Positions 1-24,565 of a stretch of 64,000 nucleotides of DNA are shown in pieces. The notes beneath the pieces are model-generated. The model was not told where the DNA came from, searched no databases, and saw only the letters and a program-made list of their open reading frames with translations. Position 1 is the stretch's first letter. The number at the start of each line of letters is the position of its first letter. This stretch comes from Emydura subglobosa (Eukaryota > Chordata > Testudines > Chelidae): NCBI GenBank assembly GCA_007922225.1, contig ML679974.1:4329105-4393104 (forward strand), read 5' to 3'. A program made the position numbers and the translations under genes.

Positions 1-96
1 ATTTTAAAAAGTTTCATGAGGCTCTACTGATACATTTCTGAGTAGATTGCTGTAGTATGTGTTCGCAGCACTTCACTTTCCAATTTATATTTCTAG

Positions 97-11853
<11,757 letters not shown>

Positions 11854-13760
11854 TTAATTAGGCCATACTGATGATGTCCCTTAAAAAGTATGTTCATAAA
11901 GTATATTAGATATTTATATTAATTTTCTCTTGGTAGAGACAGTTGTGTCCTGCTAATGCCATTCCATCAACTTTCAACATTCCCGAGGTCTTTATTGCTG
12001 AAAACAAGATTTGTGTACAAAAGACAAGTTGTCTTTAAACAGCATTAATTACTGCATAATTTTATTCTCCCTAGTGCCTTTGCCAACTCTGGAGTAGTTC
12101 GGCTTTAAATTAAATGTGTCCTTGTACCTAGCGAAATCAAGTGCTAAAGGATGAAGAAGAGTCTCTTAAACAAGAGAAACTGGCTGTAGACATACAAGCT
12201 ATGTCTTATATAAATGAAGATATGTTAAAGTTCAGATTGGTAGAATACATGTGCCATCTTGCATAATACGTTGCTTTTGTCCTTGGTATCTATAAACCAC
12301 CCTTTCTGTCAACGTGTTGTGAATTTCCTAAATTGCATCTCTTCTGTTGACAGTGGGGCAGCTGTTAAAATGCTTATGATTCTGTGCCTCTGTTTAAAGA
12401 AAAATACTGTGGATGACTCGTTAACTTGACAATCTTTAGGAATTTAAAATCTATCAGCAGTCTGTGTTTTGGTCAGAAATATAACTACATAAAAATGGTA
12501 CACTCTTGCGTCTGTTGGTTTTTTCTGTTGTACCAAAGGTTTTTTTTCTAATATATAAAATTATTGTTCCAAAGTAAAATTTTCTTGAAAAATGGAACAG
12601 TTTTTAAAACTTGCCATCTAGTCAATGTTTTAATACTTTGCACTTGAGTGCCTTGAATGGAAGATATGTACATAAATTCAGTGCTGTTACTTCTTGTCAC
12701 CTGAGAGCTGACTTTTTAACATTTTTAGGTAGCACAGAATAGAAGAAATCTAATTTCTCTCCAGTAATTTGTGTCACTTGTTATGAAAGAGAGACACTAT
12801 GTGCGGAACTTTGAAATGACAATTGCATATCAGAGCATGCTTTTGTCCATTGTGGTAAATGCAGCTTCTGGTCACTAATCACTAATGCATTAACACTTTG
12901 ACATTTACAAAATGTCTTTTGTACCGGAGTTGAATGATACAAGTTTTAGCAATTCGCTGATTTGAAACCTATAGGCACTACAGTACAGGAAAATGTATAC
13001 ATTTGCTGTATTTGAGTTTGACATTTTTGGCCTCATGAGTTTTACTGTGCATTGTCATTTAGTGTTTACTGTGCATATAGTAAATTACCTGTGCATTTGT
13101 CATTAAATGCTTCATCAGGGACTCATATAAGCATACAAGCCTTAAGATGGAAAATTTTATTTACAAATACTGAATTCAGTATTAAATATGTTTTGGTTCT
13201 CGGTGAAATAGACCAAAAACTAAAGCTTTGCATTCACAGCTGTAATGCTGTGCTTCTGTCATTCCATTTGACTGGCTCTTATTGGGGTCTTACAGGATTT
13301 TTTAAAGTGAAATCTGATCCACAGTTTCCTTGCTTTACTGAGTATTTTAGAATCCTAAAAATCTAACTCCTTTCCCCCTTGTATAAAAAGGCATTCCTTC
13401 ATGGCTAAATGAAAAGCTCTTAGGCCAGGAATCATTAGTAGGTACTGTTAATTATCATAAATCACACAAGTGATTGTAAGAAGAGAAGAAATATCATGTC
13501 TATTAATCTTTATATAAAGATTATGGCTGTCATGAAAGTGTATTCTGTAGAGACTCCTTCAGAAAACCTAAACGGGACAAGCTTCAAAACCAGGATGCAC
13601 ATTTGTATCTTTTGTGTTTGGCTCACTAAAGTAGTACAGCAACTGTCATTTTAGTTGCCTGTCAGCTGGATCAGCTCCCTTGTATGTTGCACATGTTGAA
13701 AATGAAGGACATGAAAAGTATTTAGTTATAAAAATGTGACTTTGACAGTGATACAATAAA
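11854..13760 (+). other. ERCC4 3' UTR (end uncertain)
   Basis: Unique AT-rich sequence follows the stop, with no repeat I recognise. Possible polyadenylation signals are ATTAAA near 12109 and 13182 and a canonical AATAAA at 13755-13760. The human gene has a multi-kilobase 3' UTR, so the last signal is plausible. The true end cannot be read from sequence alone. Confidence 0.5.
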
Positions 13761-14950
13761 TTAAGGTCACACAGATGGTATAAGTAAATCAAGTATAATA
13801 TTTGCTGTATGTTTAATTAAATTACTTTTTGTTTCTCTAGGGTGAATTCAGCATTACTTTACAGCATTATTATTTATTTGTAAAATAGTTACGCCCAAAG
13901 ACTCCAGTCAGTACCCCATTACATTAGTTTCTATATATACTCTTAAGACATGTTCCCTGCCCTGAAGATTTTATTCTGTAATTTCACCACAAATTAATTA
14001 AATGTTTTCATTTAAAGGAATTAATTTGGTTCAATTGTTCTTACCAGTGCCTGACTTTTTTTTTATGTTGTGCATTTAAAATGATCAAACTTACCTTCAG
14101 TTTGGGAATCTCTCAGTTCGAACTCTCCACATTTTTCAGGACCAGTGTACATCTGGAAGCGATGTTAATGTATAATATATTTCTAAAAGAATTTGCCAGT
14201 TGGAGATGAGCTAGCAACTGGCTTGTGTAATCTTATTTCTCCAGTTTGTTTTACAATTTGGCTACTAGAAACGATTTGCTGGTGGAGCTATGCTAGCAAA
14301 CCCTTCTCGTGAGATGCAGTTGTTTTGCTATTGTCCTGGGCATACAGCAAAAAAAAAAAAGAAAAAAGATAAGATGTAAAGGATGTAGTTTAATTACACT
14401 GCTACTTTATTAATTTAACTGATCTGGCTACTATCATCAATAACTCATACAGTGCTGTTCATCATTCCTTAATCATTTCTTGCTACCCATCGTCCCCCTC
14501 AAGCTGGTTCCCAGCCTATTGCTGGGACCCCATCGCACTCCCCTCATATAAGAGTGAAGAGGGGTTGTTTCCTCACTGTAACAGACATTAGAAGCCTCAA
14601 ACCTGTTCATCTTCTTTAGGAGATGTCTTCCTAGTCCACTTCCCTATCCAGTTTATCAGGGAATCAGAACCTCTAAGGAACAAGTACCTCTAGTCAATAT
14701 AGGTGTGAGAAAGGCTCAGGCTGCAGGGACAAGATTTATATAACCACCTCCAGCTATGCAGAGGCCAATGGCTCCACCCACATACGTGATACTTTCCGTT
14801 CACTTCCCAGACACCACCTCCCAGTCCCTAAAGGAGGGGGAGTCCTTAAAGGAGCCACTACCATTTCTCCTTCCAGTCCAGACAAAGCCCTCCACCTTGA
14901 GTCTGGGAGGAGGATGTTGCAGTATAACTTATTCTATTCACCAAATGAAA
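13761..14950. other. Intergenic, no recognisable gene
   Basis: The sequence is AT-rich with a poly-A tract near 14346-14367. A slightly GC-richer block (14460-14900) has only chance frames of about 65 codons. No splice-bounded frame with family resemblance was seen. Confidence 0.6.
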
Positions 14951-15094
14951 TAAGCTGTATTGGCAAAAGTACTCTTTCCTGATATACATGTGTCTACATT
15001 AGGGCGTATGCTGGTTAGAGGTGTCATTTTTCCCTGGCCCCTCCCCCATTTCTAACTGACGTAGCTATGTTGGCAAAACTTTTAAGTGTTGACC
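14951..15094. mobile_element. MITE of the 'tagctatgttggcaaaa' type
   Basis: The left side 'aagctgtattggcaaaagta' with 'atgtgtctacattagggcgt' and the right side 'gtagctatgttggcaaaact' with 'agtgttgacc' match the turtle MITE group also represented at 2741-2983. It is short, diverged and non-coding. Confidence 0.55.
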
Positions 15095-15924
15095 AGATCT
15101 TGGTCTGAAGCTTAATATTATTTACTTAATATTTTGCCTTTAGTTAGCAAAATGCAATAACCCTCAAGTAGAGGAATGACATTGGCAAAGAGCAAAAGAG
15201 TAGGAAGTTCAAATATAAAGGGATTCCCCTTTGACTCAAGATCTTGCTTTAAACCTAGTAATAGTATAAACAAAAGCAGAATTGTTTTTGTTTTTTTTAA
15301 AAGGAGTTTGTCTTTCCAAAGTATGCAGAATTCCAATTCTTTGGCTATAGGGTGGACCATAAAGCAAATACCTGTTAAAGAAATAGAGCTATTTAAGTAA
15401 TACATTATCCTGGGTAAGCAAAAGTAATGGAGGACTGTAAGAGAATTTGCGAGTATACTGATACCTCAGCGCCAATCTTCAGACCTCATTTTTTTCCAAG
15501 TGTTAAATCCTTTATAGCAAGGTTTATAATGAAAATTCTGACCCTGTCATAGTGATTCTGTTAAGTGTGGTTACAAAAAGCTGGATGCATGATGTTCTTC
15601 CATAGACTGAGCCTAAATTAATTTTAATTAATCAATATGGTTTCTACAATATTCAACTTTAGAAAATTTTGCAAGGTTCTGAAGCCATGATGTCTTCTAG
15701 AGCTCTGTAATGTGAAATAAAAGGTAATTATGCATTATGCAGCCCCACCTATACATTTCAGCCACTGTGATCATAAATCGGATCAGTGCCAATATGATCT
15801 CAAATTAAATTAATCAGATCACTTTCTCTTTGCTATGAAGTCTACATATCAAATAGCTGTGATCTGTCTATATCACAATGAAAATCTAATTTGGCTAGAT
15901 ATAGAACATATCTCCATAATTTGC

Positions 15925-16060
15925 GATTGTACAGCACTTTTTATTGTAGGATCTCAAATTATTTTACAAACACCCTATTACCAAAGCTACATATCTTAGG
16001 TAATATACCCATTACCCTTTCACATGGTTAATAAAAAAAGCTAGGAATAAAACAGATGAC
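15925..16060 (+). repeat. MIR/CORE-like relic
   Basis: The order 'cagcactttttattgtagg', 'atctcaaattattttacaaa' and 'acaccctattacc' follows the amniote CORE-SINE pattern at high divergence. Confidence 0.4.
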
Positions 16061-16452
16061 ATTCACTATTCTGGGCAATAGTCTTTCTAATTTCTAATGT
16101 TTTCTGTTTCCTTTTTGTTTCAAATTTCAATGACAGGGAGTCTTACTCTTCGACTTTGAGGGGAGGAAAAAGTTAAACCTGAGTTGTCATAACAGCTTTT
16201 CATCTGTTAAATTAATAAATATGGAAGCTTGACACAGTGTTAAAAGTAAGTCTTGTAAGGCTAGTAGCATATAATAATTGGATAACTCCTGTAAGCAGGA
16301 ATGATATTTTGTCAAGATCAAATTTTGAAAATTTCTAAATGATAAATGTTGCATACTCTACTGTGTGAAAGAAAACAGACTGGCTAAATCCCTGAATATT
16401 TAAAGAAGGGAAGAGTATCCCAAGTTATCATTTCTGGCCTCTAAATAAGGAA

Positions 16453-16666
16453 TATGTCTATACTACAAGTGAATACCCACAGTTGGGCCACATCAACTGA
16501 TTTGGGCTGCAGGGTTGTAAAATGGTAGTGTAGATATGCAGGCTGGAGCCCAGGCTCTGGGACCCTGGGTCCGAATGTTGGCAGTTTTACATCCCCACAG
16601 CCCTGTGAGTCAGAATGAGGTGACATGGTCCAGCCATGGGAGTTTAATTGCAGTGTAAACATGTCC
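16453..16666. mobile_element. hAT-type MITE with GC-rich palindromic core
   Basis: Outer ends 'tgtctatactacaagtga' and 'ttgcagtgtaaacatg' are inverted. Inside are 'gggctgcagggttgtaaaat', 'gtgtagatatgcaggctgg' and 'agcccaggctctgggaccct', the known core of an abundant turtle hAT MITE. The internal arms fold back on each other. The 90-codon antisense frame through it is a by-product. Confidence 0.75.
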
Positions 16667-16739
16667 CAAGACCAGAGAGGGAGGGGATGAGTTAGAGAGC
16701 ACAGCCATTCCATGAAATTTCACCCAGAAACCTACTGAG

Positions 16740-19540
16740 ACTACCTGTGGCTCCAAGAGCAATCTAATCGATAGATGAATTGGCTAGGAGTTTAGGCCTA
16801 TTTATCCACTTATTGGCTTCAGTGGGAACAGAAATGGACCTAATTTGTTCATTTCCTAGTGTAAACCTCAGTGGGGCTCACATAAGGAAAACGGAAAGGA
16901 CTGTGATAAGGGATGATTAAAAACACACTGTCTTGGCTTGTGGGCTAGTGTTTGCATAAGGCAATAGAAGTTTAATGTGTTTTCACTAATTTACTGCAGC
17001 TAACTTGGTTGATGTGCATGAAGGAAAGTCAGCGAAGCTGCTGCTGAATAAATAGAGGGAAAGGAACTCTTCTGAAATAAAGCTGCTTAGTATTATTGTG
17101 TCCTTTTTTTATTTGCTCTATTAATACCATCTAGTAGAGACACCCACAAAAGATATGTTCTTCCAGCTAAGTTAATTGCATTTAAAGTGGAATGGCAAAT
17201 AGACTATAAATTAACAGCTGTGACATAAGTTTGTATGATGGAATATTCAAGTGCATTTTAAAGCTTCAGTGGTATATTTTGTTTTGATTACAAAACATTA
17301 GGAGTGCATCTCTGACTCCTTGATATAAGTTGGCTCTAATGAGCAGTCTAGCCATCTCCATTTCAGTTTTTGTCTATATTTTAAAAGCTTCTCTGCAATA
17401 AATTTATGAGGTAAAAAATTTGCTCAGCAATGTTGTCTTGGAAACACAGGAAATGTTCAGCAGTTTAGCCAGCCAATCCTCAACCAAGAGAGTTCTTCTT
17501 TTCTTGTACTGAACTTAAGGTAACCAGGGCTACTGTGCTGCTATGGTGATTCGTTATTGTCTAAACAGAAAGCAGTGCTGCAATGTATCAAAATAGGCAG
17601 CATATATGTTAATTTTCCTGTGACTCAAACATGGCAAAAGTATCTCTTCAACACCCAGCACTATTAATTTAGCAGCTTTTTTATAATCTAAAATTGTATT
17701 TAAAAGGACATTAGTATTTAGGTTGCAAATTTGACCTATATTCATTTGGCAATGGTCCCATCTGTAAGAGTTTCCCATCTGAATTTGTAAATTTAAGATT
17801 CCCTTATAGGGTCTTCTCGCTGAATGTCATCTTTTTCCTCAGCCTTTGAGGCATACCATCTACTATCTTTCTAGTCAAGGAGAAATAGACCCCTCCTTAA
17901 CCCATTGCTGCTGCTTTTTACTTTGCAAATGGAACCTGTTACCCAGCAATGCAACCTTTTCTCCCAGAACTAAATATACACAAGCAAGAAATGAGAAGTT
18001 GAGACTGGGAATTTGATGGAAATGTGGTGACTGGAAGGGGTGGGGGAGACAAAAGAGGGAAGAGATCTGCAATTGGTCATTGCTTGAAAACTTTTTTTAA
18101 ATGATGGCTTTTGTTGTGGCTCACTATAAACAAATAGATGTCTGTATAGTAAGCCATGTGTATGCACTACTCGGCTTACAGTGATTCAAAATAAAATCAC
18201 ATATGTCCCTTTTGTTTACTAAATGGTTATATTTAGCAAGGATTAGTTCCAAAACCAGTGATTCAAGTTTTGGAAACCAGAAGGTACAGCCTTTTTAGAT
18301 GGATCTCTATATGAAATAAAATTTTATACCAACATCTTCAGGGTAAGATTTTCAAAAGCATTCAATGGAAGCAGAATTAGGCCAGTGTTGTGAGAGATTT
18401 TGATAATCCTACCGTAACACCAAAAGCATTTCATTTAAATGTACTGTACTAGTTCTAAAAAGGTACAGATCCTCAAGCTCTAAAATTTTCCACCAATAAC
18501 TATATTTTTATCACTTTTCTGCTTCCATAAGCCCCAATTCAGTAAAGCATTTATGCACATACTTCTGTCCAGTAGAACTTGACTAGCAAGAACAAAAAGT
18601 TAATTTCATTTTGTATCTTTAATTGTACAATTCTGATTCATGCTTTGTTAGTGACCTACTGATGCATCTTTTTGTCAAGGAATAGAAATCATATCATGTG
18701 CCTTTAGTAACACATGTGGATTTAAATTTCAAATGCATGCCACAAGCTGTACTGAATTATCTGCAGACCAAGTATTTGCATACTGAAGAAATAGGTAAAT
18801 GATGACTAAATTTGAAAATACTATAATGTTTGTGCAGGCATTTTTGTACATCAACTCCTGGCTCAAAAAGCAAAATTTTTCAAATAAATTATTCTTATTT
18901 ATTGCTCAGCTTTATTTCTTTCCTATTCAGTCCTTTTGCTTCTCCCATAGAGGAAATGTATGTTCTGTCAGCTGTCTTTTACAGAATGTCCACTTAGATT
19001 AATGGGATGTTACAAGGATCTATAGTAACAGGATGCCGTAACTATGCTGGAGGCCTGTGTGTCACATACCTGGGACATTATTTGAAACTGAATTAAGTAA
19101 TACTTTACAATTTCTCTAATACTTTTTATATCTCATGACTTTTTGCTTATGTTTTTCCTAAACTTTGTTAATCTTTCTTACATTTTTACTTTTGTGTGCT
19201 TTAACCCCAATTTTGTTTGGTCCAGACTAGTCTTGACCCAAGTCCTGTTTCCTTGTCCCTTTGTCTGCCCTCAGTGATGCTGCTTCTGCATTGCTGTGAT
19301 CTCTAAAATACTGATTTTCACCATGTGCTAAAGGAGTAAAATTTTTAAAGTGGAATGGCAGCCACTGGGCTCAGTGCTTAACTATAAAGGTTCCATCGGA
19401 AAGCCTTGAAAGGATCTATTGTAAATAATCATGGAGACGGTGCCCTGTCCCAAATTCTCCCTCTTTCATGTGCATGTTATTCCACTGTAAGCAGTATGAT
19501 AAATCCATACTGTGATATAGCGAGGGCAGTAGGAGAGTGG
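16740..19540. other. Intergenic AT-rich DNA, nothing identifiable
   Basis: Only short chance frames and low-complexity tracts occur. A motif near 18338-18420 ('gattttcaaaagcattcaat') resembles a widespread sauropsid low-copy repeat but is too short to classify. Confidence 0.6.
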
Positions 19541-19544
19541 TGGA

Positions 19545-20075
19545 CAGGAGATATGTGAGCCCCAGAATGCTCAGGGCTCTGTTCCCTGCTGACTAACTCA
19601 GAGCCATTAGGAGCAGCTAAGGCCAATTAAGGACCAGCCAGGTGCTCAATAAAAGTCCTCTGCTCCAAACAGTCAGTGCACGAGCTGGAGGAAGTAGGAG
19701 TGCTGGGGCGAGGCGAGGCGAGGCGTGGCGTGGCGTGCTGTGCTGAGCTGAGCTGTGCAGAGGAACGGACTGGAGAGCAGAGTTCTGTGGCGGAGCAGCC
19801 AGGAGGAAGGTACCGGCTCAAGAAGCCAGAAGGACTGAAGGAGGGGGAAAATTAGCCCAGGGGAAGAGTGTGCAGTTTGGAAAGCAGTGCCAGCAGCACA
19901 TAGTTGCTTTCTTATAGGGCCCCTGGGCTGGGACCCGGAGAAGCGGGTGGGCTCAGGTCCCTATCCCCTCCTCCCTCCCCCCCCCCGGGAAGACAGGGTG
20001 ACAGGCAACTTCCTGGCCCACTACAAGCAGAAAAGCATGAGACCCACTAGAGGGAAACTGGCCATCTGCCACAAT
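19545..20075 (+). repeat. GC-rich interspersed repeat, LTR-like, unclassified
   Basis: A sharply GC-richer block in AT-rich surroundings. It has CAATTAAGG and AATAAAAG promoter-like motifs (19624-19655), a short tandem pentamer array (GGCGA/GGCGT, about 19705-19735), purine-rich repeats and a C-run near 19977. The phrase 'cctgggctgggacccggaga' is one I associate with a common turtle repeat. No protein is encoded. An LTR or 5' leader of a retroelement is the most likely origin, but no target duplication was identified. Confidence 0.45.
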
Positions 20076-20079
20076 ACAT

Positions 20080-21535
20080 AATGCAGCTAATTAGCCATCA
20101 TAGAAATAGCATTTAGAAACTGAGCATTCAAACTGGCTGATCTTGAAAAGTGCAGACTGTTTCTTACAAAGTACTTGCAGAAGGGGTTCAGCACCTCACA
20201 GGATTAGCCTCAATGGAGCTGTCTCTAGTATTTTAACATTCTGAGGCATGGATCAAATATGTATTATGCTTCATTTTCACTTAGTTCATAGTGAGGCAAA
20301 TCATAGTGGGAAAATTTATATGTAAAGAACACAGAACAGCAGATTGGCAATTCTTGTAAGCTGTACATCTGATTGATTTTTTTGTTTTGTTTTGTTTTTA
20401 AGTAGACAAACCAGACTGAAATTAGACATCATGGAATTTAAAATCAACTGTTTGTATAAAATATTATCCGTCCTGGAAATAATCAAACCTTCAAAGCATT
20501 CTTCTACATATAACAAAGTTCTGGGGATCTTAAAGCTAGGTAATGGCAGTTGTAAACTTACACTCATTTGTGGAATTTATGCAGTATGAACCATATTTCA
20601 CATTTAATGCACTCTATCAATATGATAGCTTGAAAACAGTTTTCAAAGTCAGCAGTAAGAACTATTCCTCTGTAATTTTGTATAAAAATTATTTCAGGAC
20701 TCTGACTAAGCCAATATGTGGTGGTACAGCATACCAGCATTAATTTAGATATGCAGCGAATTTGTTCTTCAGATTGCTTTTTATGTTTCAAATTAATCTC
20801 TATTTGTTTTTGTTGCCAAGATATCCTCAAAAACATGAACAAAGTACAAATGATGCATTGAGATCTGCTTGCATTTGAGGAACTTGAAACAATAGCTGTG
20901 AGAGGTTTGACCTGCTCCGCTCATTTACTGAAATGAATGCTAACTCAGATGTTTTATGATATTTTAAGTGTCAGTATCTTTAACTATTTCACTTCTCATC
21001 AAAGCATGCAAGATAGAAGAGGGAGGATCATATTATGAACAATCTACTATATGATAGCTCATTTTGGAATGATGTGTGAATGGATGTGGGAAAATACCAC
21101 CACTTCATCTCCAGTCAAGAAGAAGTCCTAAGCCCAAAATGCCTACAGAAGAGAGCAGGACATTGGAGACAAGGGGAGACCCATGAAGAAGACCAAGTCA
21201 TGTAGGGTAACAACATACACTGAATTTTAGAAAATTGGAAATCATATATTATGTTCCATGCGGCAAACACTGCTAAATAAGCAAGTAACCATGTTCTTCT
21301 GTTCTAGCTGGTGTTTTCAATTACTCCTCAAGTTTAGCTCCATGTAAAGCATATGCTGTTTGACTGACTCAAGGTGAGTATAGTTTTCACTGAAATCAGT
21401 AGCAGCCAATCAGGATGCATGCAGCCAGTCAGACAGTCATGGATTTCTGTATGTGATTTGACTGGTTCACATTGTTGCAGACTTCAGTATTTATATATAG
21501 GGTAGTAAATAGTAGAAACTTTCTTACTTATGAAA
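20080..21535. other. Intergenic, no recognisable gene
   Basis: AT-rich sequence with a (TTTTG)n-like tract near 20376-20398. Frames of 60-90 codons on both strands show no family resemblance. Confidence 0.6.
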
Positions 21536-21603
21536 TGACAGTTATCAGCCAGACAAGGTGGATGAGTAGTTATTTTTGTTGGACTGACTTCTGTTGGTGA
21601 GAG

Positions 21604-21643
21604 AGACAAACTTTCAGTCTACAGAGAGCTTTTCCTCAGGTCT
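21604..21643 (-). ncRNA. Hammerhead-ribozyme-like motif in the PLE 3' region
   Basis: On the minus strand the order is AGAC, CTGAGGA (matches CUGANGA), a short imperfect hairpin (21632-21616), GAAA, GTTT, then GTCT, which is complementary to AGAC. Hammerhead ribozymes are established components of Penelope-like elements. Here stem II is degraded and stem III is nearly absent, so activity is doubtful. Confidence 0.4.
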
Positions 21644-21989
21644 AGGAAAGGCAGTCAGTGTCACAGCTAAATACAAGATAGAACAGATAGTTTAGCGTAA
21701 GTAGTTAGCACATATTCTAAGGGATCATTCAAGGTGAAGGGAATCGTTAATATCCCTGTAGTCATAGGACAAAAAGGGGGGTTAGTGGGTTACAGATTGT
21801 TGTAATAAGTCATAAATCCAGTGTCTTATTAAAATCATGATTTTTAGCGTCTAGCAAAGTTATGAATTTAAGCGCTGAGGCTCATCTTTTGAAAGTGTTG
21901 TGCAGGTTTCCTTTGAGGATGAGGACTGAGAGATAAGATATAGAGTGATCACTCTGTGAAAAGTGTTCACCCACAGGAGATGTTATTTT

Positions 21990-22760
21990 TGTCTTTTATC
22001 ATTTTTCTGATTTGAGAACAAAGTGATTCACTCACGTAGTTGTTATTGGGACATTTAGTGCACTGGATGAGGTATATCAGATGTGATAGGCAAGTGTAGG
22101 ATCCATGGCTCTTGATAGGTGTGTTGTGTTGGGTGCTGATGATTGTAGCAGTGAAGAGATGTCTGCAGGTTTTGCATCTGTTGATCTGTCAGTCTGGTGC
22201 CACTTTGAGTTGGTGTGTCCTGGTCGGTGGGGAGCTTGCTTCCGAAGATGAGGTTGGGGGGCTGTTTGAAGGTCAGAAGAGGGGGTTCAGGAAAGATTTC
22301 TTAGGGGATGGAGTCCCCATCAAGTGTGGGTTGTAGTTGTTTGATGCTACCCAATATGGGTTCCAGTGTGGGATGGTAGGTGACAAGTAGGCATGTGCGG
22401 TTGGAGGGAGTTTTATTTCTGTATTGAAGCAGGTTCTCTCGGAGTACTTGGGTGGCCCATTCCATGATGCTATCTAATTCTCTGGTGGAGTGCCCTTGTT
22501 TGGTGAAGGTGGTTTTGAATGTGTTAAGTTGAATATCCCAGACTTTGTCCTACGAGCATATTCTGTGGTATTTGAGTGCCTGCCTATAAATAAAATTTCT
22601 TCATGTGTTTGAGGTGGTTTCTGGATCGATGAAGGTAAGAGTGGTGATCCAAGCATTTCTTATATATAATTGTCTGTAGGGTTCCATTATTGAAGCTGAT
22701 CATGGTGTTCAAGAAGTTGATGTTAGTGTCAGAGTGTCCTTGAGAGGTTTAACTGGCAGT
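21990..22760 (-). pseudogene. Penelope-like RT C-terminus plus GIY-YIG remnant
   Basis: The two recognisable protein blocks are the RT thumb-side motif (INFLNTM...YKK) and the GIY-YIG beginning (IYLIQCTKC...YVSE). Between them the frame changes and stops occur, for example TAG after HMKKFYL near 22580. The cysteine pair in QCTKC, typical of this family's endonuclease, is kept. No start codon or catalytic RT motif lies in the window copy. Confidence 0.7.
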
Positions 22761-22910
22761 GGTTGCTGAAGTTGTGGTGGAAATCTTTGAGGGATTTTAA
22801 GTCCTCCGTCCAGAGGATGAAAATTTCATTAGTTTCATGGTGCAATTGTCCAGAAATTCTTTTTTAAAGAGGCCAGTCAGAGCCAGGATTTTCTTTCCCT
22901 ATATAACAAT

Positions 22911-24280
22911 AATATTTTACCTTACAGAAATATTTGTATGGTTTAAAGTTTGTAAAGGGATTTGAGATTCTCATACAAAAAGTTCAATAGACTTTTAAAG
23001 TGGTGGGAAATTTTTTTCTCCCCCACTGTCTGACATAATTCAAGTGGTTTGGGTTCAGAAGTCTACAGTAGTAGACCCACTGTTGTCACAGACGCATGAG
23101 TTCTGACTCATATCCAGCAGAATCTTTGACTTCCCTTTAGTCACCAACCTTTACTTTTTTTACTTTACCAAATAATTCACAACAGTACACACGCAAGCAC
23201 ACAATCTGCTATGCTGGGTAACTTGAGTCTGTGCATTTTCAGCATCTGTCTCTGTGAAAATGACCCTGATAAAATAAGCTAAGTAAAGTAAACTAAGCCC
23301 ATCCCCATTTTATATATAGAAACTGTTTGTTTAATTTGTGGACTGCACCAAGAATAAATAATGAGGTAATTCTGAAGATAATCCCAGAACAGTCAGCTAT
23401 GACTGTTCCTGCAAATCAGAGCCGTCTTTTCTCCTTTATTTTTGGAAGTAGTTTCATTATCCAAAGTTTGAACAGCCTTATGTCTGAATGTAAGTTTAGG
23501 AATAGTACAGTATTTCAAGAAGCATGAGGGACAACATTCGGCATATAAGGGTCCTCCTGAATGCTTTGCTTATTGAATATAAAACTTGGTAATAACAGTT
23601 GAAATACTAAGGCCAGATTCAGGATTCAAACCACATTGAACAAGAAATTCCTTCCATAAGAAGAGAAAAACATACTTTCTTTCAGATACTCTCAATCAAT
23701 TAGTGGAGACTACAGTCAGATTTTTCTCAAGGTACTGTACATATGTTTATTTTATGTGACTACAGTTAGAACTGGAGACTTACTTAAATTAGAAATCTCA
23801 TAAGCCATGTAGTTATTTACATAGTAAGCCTGACAAAAAAAAAAAAATTGGGGCACAGTCAACTCCTTTTTATCACTTAGAATTATTCTGTTTACTTTTC
23901 ATTGGCTGCAATAGCCCGTTAAAGGCTTGATGATAAAAGGTCTTTCCATCCTGATTTTGCCCTGTTGTATTTTGCTGTGATCCTTCTAATGCATCAGACA
24001 TTTATATGGTTCCCTTTTTATTTGTCTTGGTCTGCGCACTAGCAGAATAGATGATGTCATCAGGATTGTGCATAGCTCAGGGAGACTTGTTGGGTAACTG
24101 CCCTGCAGAGCAGCATGGGGTAGGTCACTCAAAACCTGCGTTGGGATTATTTTTGTATTTGATTGGGAGTTTTCTAATGTCCTGATGATAAAAGACGTTA
24201 ATTTCAAGAGACTAAATAATGATACTTTGGAGTGATAGGGATAAAATCTCATCTCAGTGACACCCACATATTTTAACCAA
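22911..24280. other. Intergenic, no recognisable gene
   Basis: AT-rich unique sequence. A poly-A tract near 23837 and a MIR-like scrap ('cccatccccattttata', 23298) are the only landmarks. Confidence 0.55.
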
Positions 24281-24329
24281 ATTACCCAGGTTTTGCTGAG
24301 AGCAGAATTTGATTTTCAGTATATTTTAC

Positions 24330-24565
24330 AAACATAAACTAATCCTGATGATCCCATGTGAGGCGTGAATATTATGCCCATTTTACATATGAAAAATTAA
24401 AGAGGGATTAAAAGCCTGATTCTGCATCTGATATCGTGTGTAGTCCCTGCTCAAATGAGTAGTCCTACTTGGGGACGATTTAGGGGCCAATTCTTCTACT
24501 CCTTAATCACACTAAATGAATTGTTCAAGACAGAGTTAGTATCAGAATTCATCAAGCATTGGAAC
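24330..24565 (+). repeat. MIR-like core plus 'ctgattctgcat' repeat
   Basis: The segment 'atgcccattttacatatgaa' is MIR-like. It is followed by 'gcctgattctgcatctgata' and 'caaatgagtagtcctacttg', part of a widespread sauropsid repeat seen again at 25730-26060. Diverged, without clear ends. Confidence 0.4.

Larger units (their letters stand above)
21540..22910 (-). mobile_element. Penelope-like retroelement, 5'-truncated and decayed
   Basis: Read on the minus strand, 22740-22560 encodes NINFLNTMISFNNGTLQTII followed by YKKCLDHHSYLHRS and later YHRICS. This is the pattern of the last RT motifs of Penelope-like elements. Further on (about 22103-22030) comes SYTCLSHLIYLIQCTKCPNN then NYVSE, the start of a GIY-YIG endonuclease domain with the second motif degraded. 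A 3' UTR follows (21660-21540). Several stops and frame changes separate the pieces, so it cannot encode a working protein. PLEs join an RT to a C-terminal GIY-YIG nuclease, which fits the order seen. Confidence 0.8.
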
